A stretch of DNA of 64,000 bases. It comes from Paenibacillus sp. FSL R5-0341 (GTDB lineage: Bacteria; Bacillota; Bacilli; Paenibacillales; Paenibacillaceae). Positions 24,205 through 31,981 of the stretch are shown one piece after another. Each line of letters starts with the position of its first letter. Position 1 is the first letter of the stretch. Location: positions 6,138,001 through 6,202,000 of the forward strand of contig NZ_CP150241.1 in NCBI RefSeq assembly GCF_037975235.1, given 5' to 3'. Under the pieces are notes generated by a model, which was given only the letters and a program-made list of their open reading frames with translations, had not been told where the DNA came from and did not search any database. A program made the translations under genes and the position numbers.

Positions 24205-24786
24205 GTGCCAAACAATAATGTATTCAACCCGTTAAGCCAGCCCGTCTATACGTCGAATACCAACACATATACCTCTCCCGGCATTGTTGCCCCACCGGAG
24301 AACGATGCCGGCAACACAGGCAATCTGTACAATGCAGGTTCCACCAACTCCACAACACTGGGATTGCTGGGAGGAACGGTAATCGCCACCGTACAATTGG
24401 CCAATCCAGCGGGGAGTGGAAAAACCCTATACGTATCACGGATCTCTGGCGGAATTACAGTCTCACTCAACCTGTTATCTTCCTTCAGCGGTTCCATGAG
24501 TCTGACCGCAAATGGAACGCTGTCCTCTCCCAGTACACTTACGCCGGTGAACAGCAATCTTTCCAGCAGCAATACCAGTGTAGCCGTAGTACGATTCTCT
24601 GCTGCCGTGCCTTCAGGTGCGACTTCGTTGATGGCTATGCCCCTTCAAGCAGGGCCCTTTCTATCCAATGAATTCGGCCGTTATGTGGTTCCTCCGGGTC
24701 AGGCCATTAACCTGTCTGTCGGCGGATCACTCTCGGTTGGTGGACTGATGGCCTCTACTGCCTATTTCGCCTGGTGGGAAGTGTGA
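24205..24786 (+). CDS. Unknown protein with C-terminal WWE motif (paralogue 2)
   Basis: The GTG at 24205 follows AAGGTGGTG and gives 193 residues starting VPNNNVFNPLSQPVYTSNTN, which aligns with the start of the upstream paralogue (NYNIFNQSNGPLFTQLTN). Shared motifs: 'SPGIVAPPEND', 'SGKTLYVSRISGG', 'VVPPGQAINLSVGG' and the ending 'AYFAWWEV'. The pair is a tandem duplication separated by 30 bp, surely one operon. A strong terminator follows. Predicted beta-rich and Ser/Thr/Asn-rich, without signal peptide or membrane segment. Function unknown. Confidence 0.65.
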   Translation: MPNNNVFNPLSQPVYTSNTNTYTSPGIVAPPENDAGNTGNLYNAGSTNSTTLGLLGGTVIATVQLANPAGSGKTLYVSRISGGITVSLNLLSSFSGSMSLTANGTLSSPSTLTPVNSNLSSSNTSVAVVRFSAAVPSGATSLMAMPLQAGPFLSNEFGRYVVPPGQAINLSVGGSLSVGGLMASTAYFAWWEV

Positions 24787-24810
24787 TGTTTCAATACATC
24801 GCAACGTGCA

Positions 24811-24847
24811 AACAGCCGCTTTCGGATGAATACCGGAAGCGGCTGTT
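24811..24847 (+). terminator. Terminator after the WWE pair
   Basis: AACAGCCGCTT-CGG and CCG-AAGCGGCTGTT form a long stem with one mismatch around ATGAATA, followed by CATTTTATT. It lies between convergent genes and may serve both. Confidence 0.8.
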
Positions 24848-24899
24848 CATTTTATTGTAGATGTAATGATGATTAAAAATGTTGTCCGGGCAAATACTG

Positions 24900-26255
24900 T
24901 CAGGCCGATTCCTGTGGAATGATCTCTTTTGCTTCAGTCACGTGAGGCTGCTTTCCCTCCCACAAGATACGCTGTAGCAGAATGCCGGCAAGACCAATCA
25001 CCAGCGTAGCGAGACCGATATATTGAAAGGTGGGACTCGGCCCTGCGGCTCGAATGAGCGCCCCACCTGCAAGTGGAGCTACGACCAGTACAACACTGGA
25101 TAGTGAATTTTGGATACCGAAGACGCGTCCTACATAGACAAGAGGGGTTTCTTTTTGCAACAAATAATTCAGTGTTACCATAAAGAGCCCATTGCCTATC
25201 CCGATGCAAAGGCCCCAGATAATGACCCAAATTTCCGGTGTTTGTGGGCCGATCCACCCCAATGCAGCGATTCCGGCACCCACGAACAGATATCCTCCAC
25301 CTAGTCCCCATCCATACCCAATCCTAGGAAGCCGATTTAACAACAAAATGATAATTACTGCCCCCGCTCCTGCCGATGAACCCAACCAGCCTAGCAGTGA
25401 TTCGTTACCTGGCTTGATCTCCCGAAACAGGGTCGTAAACTGATAATCAATCATGAGAATGGCCATGAGTCCAAAACAGCCAAACAGAATCGTACTCAGC
25501 ACAGTGCGGCTGCGACGTATAAAACGCCAGCCTTGCTGCCACTGAGTGAATAAAGATTCCGAGCCATCCTTTGCATCAGCCTCACTTCCTTCTGATCCAA
25601 CCGGCTCCGACTTCTCCACCAAACGCCGTAAGGGCCATAACACCGCGCCCGACAACAGGCGTGTACAGGCATTAATGGCAATACAGATTTGTGGTGAGAA
25701 AAAGGCCAAAATGACTGCACCCAGCAGCGGTCCCGCCACTTTCGAACACTGGCTCACGAAACCGTTTAGAGACGATGCCTGAAACAGATGCTCCTCTGCC
25801 ACCACTTGACGAGTTAAAGCCTGCTGGGCTGGAACATGGAATACCCCCATCATGGCACGCAGAGCTAGCAGTGGAAGCAACCATGCCGGGCTTGGTGCGA
25901 ATAAAATAGCAACGGTTAATCCCACGGTGATCACATCGCACAGGATCATGATTTTCACTTTGTGTAGTCGATCAGCCAGTGCACCTGCAACGGAGCCCAG
26001 CAGTATGCCCGGGACAGCCATACATACAGGAATCAGTGCAATGATCAGTGGATCGGCACCCCATCGGTAGGCCACCATCACCTGGATAGCGAGTGCATCG
26101 AACCAGTCTCCAAACGTAGCCAGCGAGTATGCGATAAACATGCGGACAAACTGGAGGTTGGTCCATAAGCTTTTGGAAGATCCCGCAGATGAAGCGGTTG
26201 ATTCGGTGAATTCGTCGGATTCATTGGATGTGGATTCATTTGAAATGACGGTCAT
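24900..26255 (-). CDS. MFS transporter
   Basis: The 451-residue protein has a polar 30-residue N-terminus rich in Ser/Glu, then 12 predicted membrane helices with the MFS loop motif 'GALADRLHKVKIMI' between helices 2 and 3. 'SLATFGDWFDALAIQVMVAY' at helix 1 and 'RAMMGVFHVPAQQALTRQVV' are typical of the MFS_3 (enterobactin-exporter or macrolide-efflux-like) group. It probably exports a small molecule or drug. AGGGAGG precedes ATG 26255, and a perfect ten-base inverted repeat sits just upstream in the leader. The winged-helix regulator immediately upstream likely controls it. Confidence 0.85.
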   Translation of the reverse strand: MTVISNESTSNESDEFTESTASSAGSSKSLWTNLQFVRMFIAYSLATFGDWFDALAIQVMVAYRWGADPLIIALIPVCMAVPGILLGSVAGALADRLHKVKIMILCDVITVGLTVAILFAPSPAWLLPLLALRAMMGVFHVPAQQALTRQVVAEEHLFQASSLNGFVSQCSKVAGPLLGAVILAFFSPQICIAINACTRLLSGAVLWPLRRLVEKSEPVGSEGSEADAKDGSESLFTQWQQGWRFIRRSRTVLSTILFGCFGLMAILMIDYQFTTLFREIKPGNESLLGWLGSSAGAGAVIIILLLNRLPRIGYGWGLGGGYLFVGAGIAALGWIGPQTPEIWVIIWGLCIGIGNGLFMVTLNYLLQKETPLVYVGRVFGIQNSLSSVVLVVAPLAGGALIRAAGPSPTFQYIGLATLVIGLAGILLQRILWEGKQPHVTEAKEIIPQESA

Positions 26256-26273
26256 ACGCGTACTTCCTCCCTT

Positions 26274-26315
26274 GATTACAGCCGTTTGCGGCCTGTATGT
26301 TCCTTGGCTGTAATC
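26274..26315. promoter_or_regulatory. Inverted repeat in front of the MFS gene
   Basis: GATTACAGCC (26274-26283) and GGCTGTAATC (26306-26315) are perfect complements separated by 22 bases that contain a second small palindrome-like stretch (GCGGCC). It lies between the regulator stop and the ribosome site of the MFS gene, with no T-run, so an operator or a leader hairpin is more likely than a terminator. Confidence 0.5.
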
Positions 26316-26324
26316 ATAAGGGCG

Positions 26325-27503
26325 TTATATCAGAGGAAGATCAGAGGATGGAGCGATAGGGGATAGAAAGTTACGTACTTCATCCACAATTTGCTGTCCA
26401 TATATGGGAACACCGTAACTTTTGCCGATCTCTGCGTACACTTGACGATATTTACTGCGAAGTCTACCTTCAATTCGATGTTGACCCATGAATTGGAGGA
26501 TCTGATATGCCGCATTCAGATATAACGGTGCGTTCAGCGACATCTTCAATACGTCCAGACCATCATCCATTCTAAGTTCAGCTTCACGAACTCGTCCTTG
26601 CCGAAGCAACCATAACCCCTCCATCATCTGAAAACGCCCAATCTCTCGCAGATACGGAGCATCCTTTAATCCTGCTCGCAGGACTGTCATCTGAGCCTCA
26701 ACCGCTTCACCGCTGCCACCCCACAGTTCCACATACAACGCTGCAAGCGCTACTGGCAGTTTGAAATTAACTAGCTCGTCAGTCTCTATCACACGATATG
26801 TCTCCTCCAGCTGCATCCGGGCACGTTGGTATTGACCCACCTCTGCATAGACTTCAATTATGTTCATAATACGGAGTTCCCGAAGCTGATCCGCAGACAA
26901 TGCAGATGAACTCAATGCCTGCTCATACAGAGGCAAGCTTTCTGATGGTTCAATTAGCGAGTGAACAAAAATTAACAACCAGTATATGCGTTCTTCAAAA
27001 TCGACTTCTTTCGTTGTAATCAGCCATTCCAGATCTCCCTGTATAAAGCGGATATACAACTGATAATACGGGACAATCTGAATGCCGAGCGCTTCCTGCT
27101 GTTGAACCAGGGTCTGTATGGCTTTTCCCTGCCCAAACAAGTGATATTTACGAAGTAATCCGTGAATGACTTCCTGCATTTCTGGGTCTTGAGCAGAAGG
27201 GCTAGCGGGTAGAACGGATTTGTTCTCATGCACAGCAAGCCGATAGCCGTAGCCCCGTACCGTATCCAGACTGATCTCATCCCAGCGTTTCAGCTTCTTG
27301 CGCAAACGATAGATATGATCATCCACGGTGCGTTCAACCGGATATTCCAGGGGCCATACCCGGTCCAGCAGTTGACTACGGGTGAAGGCTTTTTCCTTGT
27401 TTTCATACAGGAAGTGCAGCAGCGCAAATTCCTTCGCCAGCAGACGGATGGATTCCGTACGCCGTGTTACCGTATATGTCCCTTCATCCAATTGCAAAGA
27501 CAT
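26325..27503 (-). CDS. Winged-helix regulator with helical (BTAD/TPR-like) sensor domain
   Basis: The 392-residue protein begins with an OmpR/PhoB-type DNA-binding domain: 'LLAKEFALLHFLYENKEKAF', 'TRSQLLDRVWPLEYPVERTV' and 'DDHIYRLRKKLKRWDEISLD', then 'TVRGYGYRLAV' (residues about 15-95). There is no receiver domain. The rest is all helical, with repeats like those of bacterial transcriptional activator domains ('EVYAEVGQYQRARMQLEETY'), resembling SARP-type regulators. AGGAGG precedes ATG 27503. It lies 70 bp upstream of the MFS gene in the same direction and likely activates or represses it. Ligand unknown. Confidence 0.8.
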   Translation of the reverse strand: MSLQLDEGTYTVTRRTESIRLLAKEFALLHFLYENKEKAFTRSQLLDRVWPLEYPVERTVDDHIYRLRKKLKRWDEISLDTVRGYGYRLAVHENKSVLPASPSAQDPEMQEVIHGLLRKYHLFGQGKAIQTLVQQQEALGIQIVPYYQLYIRFIQGDLEWLITTKEVDFEERIYWLLIFVHSLIEPSESLPLYEQALSSSALSADQLRELRIMNIIEVYAEVGQYQRARMQLEETYRVIETDELVNFKLPVALAALYVELWGGSGEAVEAQMTVLRAGLKDAPYLREIGRFQMMEGLWLLRQGRVREAELRMDDGLDVLKMSLNAPLYLNAAYQILQFMGQHRIEGRLRSKYRQVYAEIGKSYGVPIYGQQIVDEVRNFLSPIAPSSDLPLI

Positions 27504-27583
27504 GCCTGGTTCCTCCTACTATGTATAATTCACTAATCCGAAATCGTATAGATTCATTCCATTTTCTCTTCATCGTGTTCAAC

Positions 27584-27629
27584 ATACCATAAAAACCCTT
27601 TGCGAGAACGCAAAAGGTTTTTATGGTAT
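27584..27629. terminator. Long-stem terminator of the ABC operon
   Basis: The arms 27584-27604 and 27609-27629 are complementary at 20 of 21 positions around AGAA, with A5/T5 tracts inside the arms. It lies 70 bp past the ATPase stop and upstream of the winged-helix gene. Confidence 0.75.
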
Positions 27630-27698
27630 ATCTTAGAGCTGGATTAGATTGTAAATCGCGCTACGTATACCTTTTCTTCCAACAAGTATTCACTTGTC

Positions 27699-28493
27699 TT
27701 AACCCAGAACGACGCGATCGTCCGCCATTTTTTTGCCACTGATACGCTCGAATTCACCAAGCAACTCAGGTACAGTCAACGTACGCTTGCGCTCTTCGCT
27801 CACATCCAGAATAATTCGGCCTTTGTCCATCATGATCAAACGGTTACCCAGACGAATCGCCTGTTCCATATTGTGCGTCACCATCAGTGTAGTAAGTCTC
27901 ATCTCACGTACAAGCGTCTCCGTCAGTTCCGTGATCAGTTCGGCACGTGAAGGGTCTAGTGCTGCCGTATGCTCATCCAGCAGCAGAATCTGCGGTTGGG
28001 TAAAGGTCGCCATTAGCAGACTAAGTGCCTGTCGCTCCCCGCCTGACAAGAGACCGACTTTCGCGTTAGGCCGCTTCTCCAATCCAATTCCCAGCTTCTC
28101 CAGTTGCGTATTGAAAATCTCACGTCTGGCACGGGTTACTCCGAAGCCTAGTCCACGTCCTTTGCCACGTTTGTATGCCATCGCCATATTTTCTTCAATG
28201 GACATATGTGGTGCTGTTCCTGCCATCGGGTCCTGAAACACCCGGCCAATCCAGCTACTGCGTTTATGCTCCGGCAGGTTTTTAATCGAACGGTCATTGA
28301 TCAGAACATCGCCCATATCCGGCTTCATCACCCCCGAGATGATGTTCATCAGCGTGGATTTCCCGGCTCCGTTACTGCCAATCACCGTCACAAAATCTCC
28401 CGGATTCATCGTCAGATTCACACCAACCAGCGCGGTCTTCTCATCCGTTGTGCCTGGGTTGAACAGCTTGGTTACTTGCGTAATCTCCAGCAT
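27699..28493 (-). CDS. ABC transporter ATPase (TrpZ-type importer)
   Basis: The 264-residue ATPase has Walker A 'GSNGAGKSTLMNIISGV', signature 'LLSGGERQALSLLMA', Walker B 'ILLLDEHTAALD' (His replaces the usual Pro) and switch 'LMVTHNMEQAI'. I chose ATG 28493 because GGGAGG lies nine bases upstream; the frame is open two codons further to a GTG. The start overlaps the permease stop region. It energises uptake with the two genes upstream. The DEHT Walker variant and this gene order are typical of the ABC family represented by TrpXYZ and related uncharacterised importers. Confidence 0.88.
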   Translation of the reverse strand: MLEITQVTKLFNPGTTDEKTALVGVNLTMNPGDFVTVIGSNGAGKSTLMNIISGVMKPDMGDVLINDRSIKNLPEHKRSSWIGRVFQDPMAGTAPHMSIEENMAMAYKRGKGRGLGFGVTRARREIFNTQLEKLGIGLEKRPNAKVGLLSGGERQALSLLMATFTQPQILLLDEHTAALDPSRAELITELTETLVREMRLTTLMVTHNMEQAIRLGNRLIMMDKGRIILDVSEERKRTLTVPELLGEFERISGKKMADDRVVLG

Positions 28494-28495
28494 GA

Positions 28496-29416
28496 TCACA
28501 TACCTCCCTTCGTCTGCTGACCCCCGGATCGCATCAACTCTTCCGTTCGTTTGCGAGCCAAACTACGCTGCTTCATGGAGCGCTGCATCGTTGGGAATAC
28601 AAGGGCGATAATGACGATCACTGCGGTAATCAGCTTGAGATCCGACGTGTCGAACCACTCCACCTGAAGGGCAAGTGCGACTACAATCCGGTATATGATC
28701 GAACCAACAATCGCTGCGAGTGTAGCCCAGAATACCGTTCTTGCACCGAGAATAGCTTCACCGATAATTACCGAAGCCAAACCAATGACGATCATTCCAA
28801 TGCCCATCGTGATATCTGCAAAGCCTGATTGCTGGGCAATAAATGCACCAGATAGTGCAACCAGTCCATTGGATAAGCTGACACCTACAATGGTAGTCAC
28901 ATCCGTATTCGCACCAAAGCTGCGAATCATGCGTTTGTTATCACCTGTGGCGCGAAGAGCCAGTCCAATATCTGTTTTCATGAACAGATCGAGCATAATT
29001 TTAAACACCAGCACCACGATAATAATAAGCACCATGACATGCTCACCCGAGAATGGATTATCCATGCCCATAATGGATTTATTCGGTGCGCCAAGAATAC
29101 GCATATTAATGGAGTAGAGCGCAATCATCATCAAAATCCCGGATAACAATCCGTTGATTTTGCCTTTGGTATGCAGTAGACCTGTACAAGCCCCAGCCAC
29201 CATGCCGCCAGCCATTGCCGCTAAACAGGCGAGCCAAGGAGAGAAGTCATTGGAGATCATCACCGCCGCGATTGCGCCTCCTGTTGTAAAACTTCCGTCT
29301 ACGGTAAGGTCAGGGAAATCGAGTATGCGGAACGTAATATACACACCAAGTGCCATCAGTGCGTATAAAAGCCCCAGCTCGATCGCTCCTTCAATTGAAT
29401 TCCAGCTTATACTCAC
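28496..29416 (-). CDS. ABC transporter permease (TrpY-type importer)
   Basis: From GTG 29416 (GGGAGG seven bases upstream) the protein is 306 residues starting VSISWNSIEGAIELGLLYAL. It has eight to nine membrane helices with 'ITFRILDFPDLTVDGSFTTG' and 'GALSGAFIAQQSGFADITMG'-type loops (here 'GLVALSGAFIAQQSGFADIT'), the hallmark of the branched-chain-like permeases paired with PF04392 binding proteins. The upstream extension in the open frame lacks a ribosome site. The C-terminus is basic (SMKQRSLARKRTEE). One permease gene serves as homodimer. Confidence 0.88.
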   Translation of the reverse strand: MSISWNSIEGAIELGLLYALMALGVYITFRILDFPDLTVDGSFTTGGAIAAVMISNDFSPWLACLAAMAGGMVAGACTGLLHTKGKINGLLSGILMMIALYSINMRILGAPNKSIMGMDNPFSGEHVMVLIIIVVLVFKIMLDLFMKTDIGLALRATGDNKRMIRSFGANTDVTTIVGVSLSNGLVALSGAFIAQQSGFADITMGIGMIVIGLASVIIGEAILGARTVFWATLAAIVGSIIYRIVVALALQVEWFDTSDLKLITAVIVIIALVFPTMQRSMKQRSLARKRTEELMRSGGQQTKGGM

Positions 29417-29506
29417 GCTACTTCCTCCCTGTCTATCGAAAAGAATGAGGCGAACCCGTTGCACGTTCGCCTCGCATCCATCCTGCCGGATTATTGTCCG
29501 GTCAGA

Positions 29507-30556
29507 TTATTGAATAATGTTGTTGTCTTGGTCTTGCACTTCCGCCTTCATCTCATCCGTAACCGTGATGCCTTGGGCTTCAGCCGCTTTCAGGTTCAGG
29601 ATCAGATCCAGCTTGTCCGGAACGGTGACTTTCATATCACCAGGTTTCGTACCGTTTTTCAGAATGTCCGCAGCCATCTCACCCACCTGATATCCATGGT
29701 CATAATATTTGAAGCCAACGGTTGCGAAGGCTCCTTTTTCAACGGTATCCCGATCACTGGAGAAGAACGGAATTTTGTTGTTGTTCGCCGTTTGAATAAT
29801 CGTATCCACCGCACTCACGACAGAGTTATCGAGCGTAATGTAGAATGCGTCTACTTTGCCAACGAGGGAATCCGTAGCCTGTTTTACTTCCGATGTATTC
29901 GTAACGGGTGCTTTCACCAGCTTGATATTATGTGTTGCCAGTGCCTTTTCAGCGTTATCTGCCATAACCACCGCATTCGGTTCGCCTTCGTTGATCACCA
30001 GACCTACCGTTTTCACATCCGGCAGATTTTTAGCGATAAAGTCAGCCAATTGTACGATCGCCTCTGGATTCGTGTCCGATGCACCTGTAACGTTGCCGCC
30101 CGGCTTGTCCATGTCAGTCACCAGTTTGGCACCCAGTGGGTCCGTTACTGCTGCGAACAACAATGGCTTGTCCTTCACTTGTTGAGCCAGTGCCAGCGCA
30201 GATGGTGTTGCGATGCCAAGTACGAGGTCATTTTTGGAATCACCCGAGATTTTCTGTGCAATGGACAGGTTGTTCGTCGAATCACCCTGCGCGTTATTGT
30301 AATCAATTTTGAGGTTTTTGTTTTCTTCAATGCCCGCATCCTTCAGGGCTGCAATAAATCCTTCGCGTGTAGCATCCAGGGATGGATGTTCAACAATCTG
30401 GGAGATGGCAATCTGGTATGATTTTTCCTCGCTGCCTCCACCTGTTGTGCTCCCCGATCCTTCGGATTCCGAGCCTGTACCGCTGTTATTTCCGCAACCT
30501 GCCGCAACGATCATTGAAGCAACCATCATCAGTGACATCCAGAATTTCTTTTTCAT
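29507..30556 (-). CDS. ABC transporter substrate-binding lipoprotein (TrpX-like)
   Basis: The 349-residue protein has a lipoprotein signal (MKKKFWMSLMMVASMIVAAG, then the acylated Cys) followed by a Ser/Gly/Glu-rich linker and a periplasmic-binding fold of the PF04392 type: 'YQIAISQIVEHPSLDATREG', 'AQKISGDSKNDLVLGIATPS' and 'LFAAVTDPLGAKLVTDMDKP'. Then come 'GGNVTGASD' and 'GLVINEGEPNAVVMADNAEK'. This family binds aromatic amino acids (TrpX) or unknown small solutes. It is first in the operon, 90 bp before the permease. The promoter below and a leader of about 180 bases precede it. Substrate cannot be read from sequence alone. Confidence 0.88.
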   Translation of the reverse strand: MKKKFWMSLMMVASMIVAAGCGNNSGTGSESEGSGSTTGGGSEEKSYQIAISQIVEHPSLDATREGFIAALKDAGIEENKNLKIDYNNAQGDSTNNLSIAQKISGDSKNDLVLGIATPSALALAQQVKDKPLLFAAVTDPLGAKLVTDMDKPGGNVTGASDTNPEAIVQLADFIAKNLPDVKTVGLVINEGEPNAVVMADNAEKALATHNIKLVKAPVTNTSEVKQATDSLVGKVDAFYITLDNSVVSAVDTIIQTANNNKIPFFSSDRDTVEKGAFATVGFKYYDHGYQVGEMAADILKNGTKPGDMKVTVPDKLDLILNLKAAEAQGITVTDEMKAEVQDQDNNIIQ

Positions 30557-30741
30557 GTGTGAGAACCCCTCTCCATCTTATAAAATGTAGTTACCCTTAT
30601 CGAGATTCCGTTGACACGATAGGGCGGGACAAAACAAACGCTTCAACGCATTGTTGCTTTGATCGACAAAAGCAGACAAATATAGACTTTTCTCATGCGA
30701 CTGAAGTCCATGACCCGTGTTGATGTTTTATTGTTCCCCTA

Positions 30742-30770
30742 ATATTAAGGGGCGTCCCGATATCCGTCAA
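30742..30770 (-). promoter_or_regulatory. SigA-type promoter of the TrpX-like ABC operon
   Basis: On the minus strand TTGACG (30770-30765), 17 bp, then TAATAT (30747-30742). It is a near-consensus vegetative promoter about 185 bp from the ATG. The long leader between 30735 and 30557 shows no T-box or riboswitch motif that I recognise; it holds a 22-codon frame starting MDFSRMRKVYICL without a good ribosome site. Confidence 0.65.
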
Positions 30771-30830
30771 TGGTTGAACCGCTTCCAATTTAGTTTCATC
30801 ATATGGTTGTGATAGAAAACATTACATAAC

Positions 30831-30865
30831 GAAAAAAAAGCAACCCGCAAGTTATGCGTGTTGCC
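30831..30865 (-). terminator. Terminator after the Rpn-like fragment
   Basis: Read leftward: GGCAACACGC, a short loop, GCGGGTTGC and eight T. One mismatch in the stem. Confidence 0.85.
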
Positions 30866-30878
30866 TAGTATATATAGC

Positions 30879-31163
30879 TTATTTTTCTTGCTGGATTGCT
30901 TTCACTTCAGTAGAGGTTAGTCCCGTCGCTTTGACAATGGTCTCTTGATCAAGACCTAAATTGAGCATATTCATTGCGATTTTCCGCTTGCTCTCAGTTT
31001 CACCTTCTTTGATCCCTTCTTCTCGTGCGCCTTCCTTCATGGATACTTGATCCCGTAAAAACTTTTGACGTGCTTCATATTGTTGACGGAACTCTTCATC
31101 CTCGCTCAGTTCCTTCAATAGATTCATGGCCTTTTTCAAAGCCGGTTCGGGTTCGTGCATCAT
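30879..31163 (-). CDS. Short Rpn/PD-(D/E)XK-transposase-family C-terminal protein
   Basis: The 94-residue protein resembles only the C-terminal part of Rpn-family recombination-promoting nucleases (usually about 290 residues): 'ALKKAMNLLKELSEDEEFRQ', 'YEARQKFLRDQ', 'EEGIKEGETESKRKIAMNML' and 'NLGLDQETIVKATGLTSTEV'. The nuclease domain is absent, yet the gene has its own ribosome site (GGGAGG before ATG 31163) and a perfect terminator, so it looks like an intact small gene rather than plain debris. Short C-terminal Rpn products are known to regulate full-length Rpn proteins in other bacteria; here that is only a suggestion. No full-length partner is in the window. Confidence 0.7.
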   Translation of the reverse strand: MMHEPEPALKKAMNLLKELSEDEEFRQQYEARQKFLRDQVSMKEGAREEGIKEGETESKRKIAMNMLNLGLDQETIVKATGLTSTEVKAIQQEK

Positions 31164-31321
31164 TAACGCCTCCCATCTAATATTGAGTTATGTATAAAAC
31201 ATCTGGATTTTATTTCAAATTATATCACGTATTTCACTATAAACATAACGCATTTACGTCATTTTCATTCAAGAAAAGAGACTATTTCGACGAATCGAAA
31301 CAATCTCTTTGTATAAACCAG

Positions 31322-31969
31322 TTAATTCCCCGGCGCTTCGCGAATCTCATACTTGCACCTTTTACCGCCATCGGCGTAACATTCGGTACGCTCCACCTCA
31401 GCTTGAAGCAGTGAGCGGAACAGATCGAGTTCACAACGGCAAGCCTGCTTGTAGACACTCGCGACTTGCACAATCGGGCAGTTCATTTCCGTAATAACGT
31501 AGGTTCCATCTTCTTCTCTGGACGCATCCGCCATATATCCGTTGGCATTCTGGATTCGCGCAAGTTCCTCCACCCGTCCGGCCAGATCCTGGCCCTCCAT
31601 CTGTGGTAATCCGCTGCGAAGCAGCTTGTCCCGGCGACTCTCGAACAATGCATCCACCACACCGCTCCCGGCTGTGTCAGACAATTCTTCAAGCAGCTCC
31701 AGCGTAAGGGACGAATATGATTTCGGGAAAAAGCTGTCCCCGCGTACCGTCAATTGGTACACCGAGGACGGACGTCCGGCCGTAGCCCGGGCCTCCCGAA
31801 CCTCAATCCAGCCGTCCTGTTCCAGTGCCGTCAGATGACGGCGAATGGCCATGCCGGTCAAATTCAGATCAGCTGTCATTTCCCTTGCGGTCAATGTACC
31901 TTGCTGCTTCAGCATGAACAAAATCCGTTCACGCGTCGTTCGTTCCTCTTCACGCTTCACGATCAGCAC
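31322..31969 (-). CDS. DeoR/SufR-like helix-turn-helix regulator with Cys-rich C-terminus
   Basis: The 215-residue protein has an N-terminal winged helix ('TRERILFMLKQQGTLTAREM', 'NLTGMAIRRHLTALEQDGWI', 'GRPSSVYQLT') and a C-terminal domain with five Cys: NC-x12-C-R-C, then C-x7-C after 17 residues. This is reminiscent of SufR-type Fe-S-sensing repressors (first spacing C-x12-C is identical), so it may bind an iron-sulphur cluster. The GTG at 31969 has GGAG upstream; a GTG three codons later is possible. It begins 12 bp after the trhO stop, so the two are one operon. Role as oxygen or Fe-S sensor is inferred. Confidence 0.75.
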   Translation of the reverse strand: MLIVKREEERTTRERILFMLKQQGTLTAREMTADLNLTGMAIRRHLTALEQDGWIEVREARATAGRPSSVYQLTVRGDSFFPKSYSSLTLELLEELSDTAGSGVVDALFESRRDKLLRSGLPQMEGQDLAGRVEELARIQNANGYMADASREEDGTYVITEMNCPIVQVASVYKQACRCELDLFRSLLQAEVERTECYADGGKRCKYEIREAPGN

Positions 31970-31981
31970 CTGCTCTCCTGC

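Noticed and set aside
23641..24786. Prophage tail-fibre origin of the WWE proteins
   Set aside because: No phage structural, lysis or integrase genes lie nearby, and the neighbours are glycosyltransferases and DUF6385-like proteins.
30557..30735. T-box or riboswitch in the leader of the TrpX-like operon
   Set aside because: No T-box bulge (AGGGTGGNACCGCG-like) or known aptamer core was found on the coding strand, and no terminator precedes the gene.
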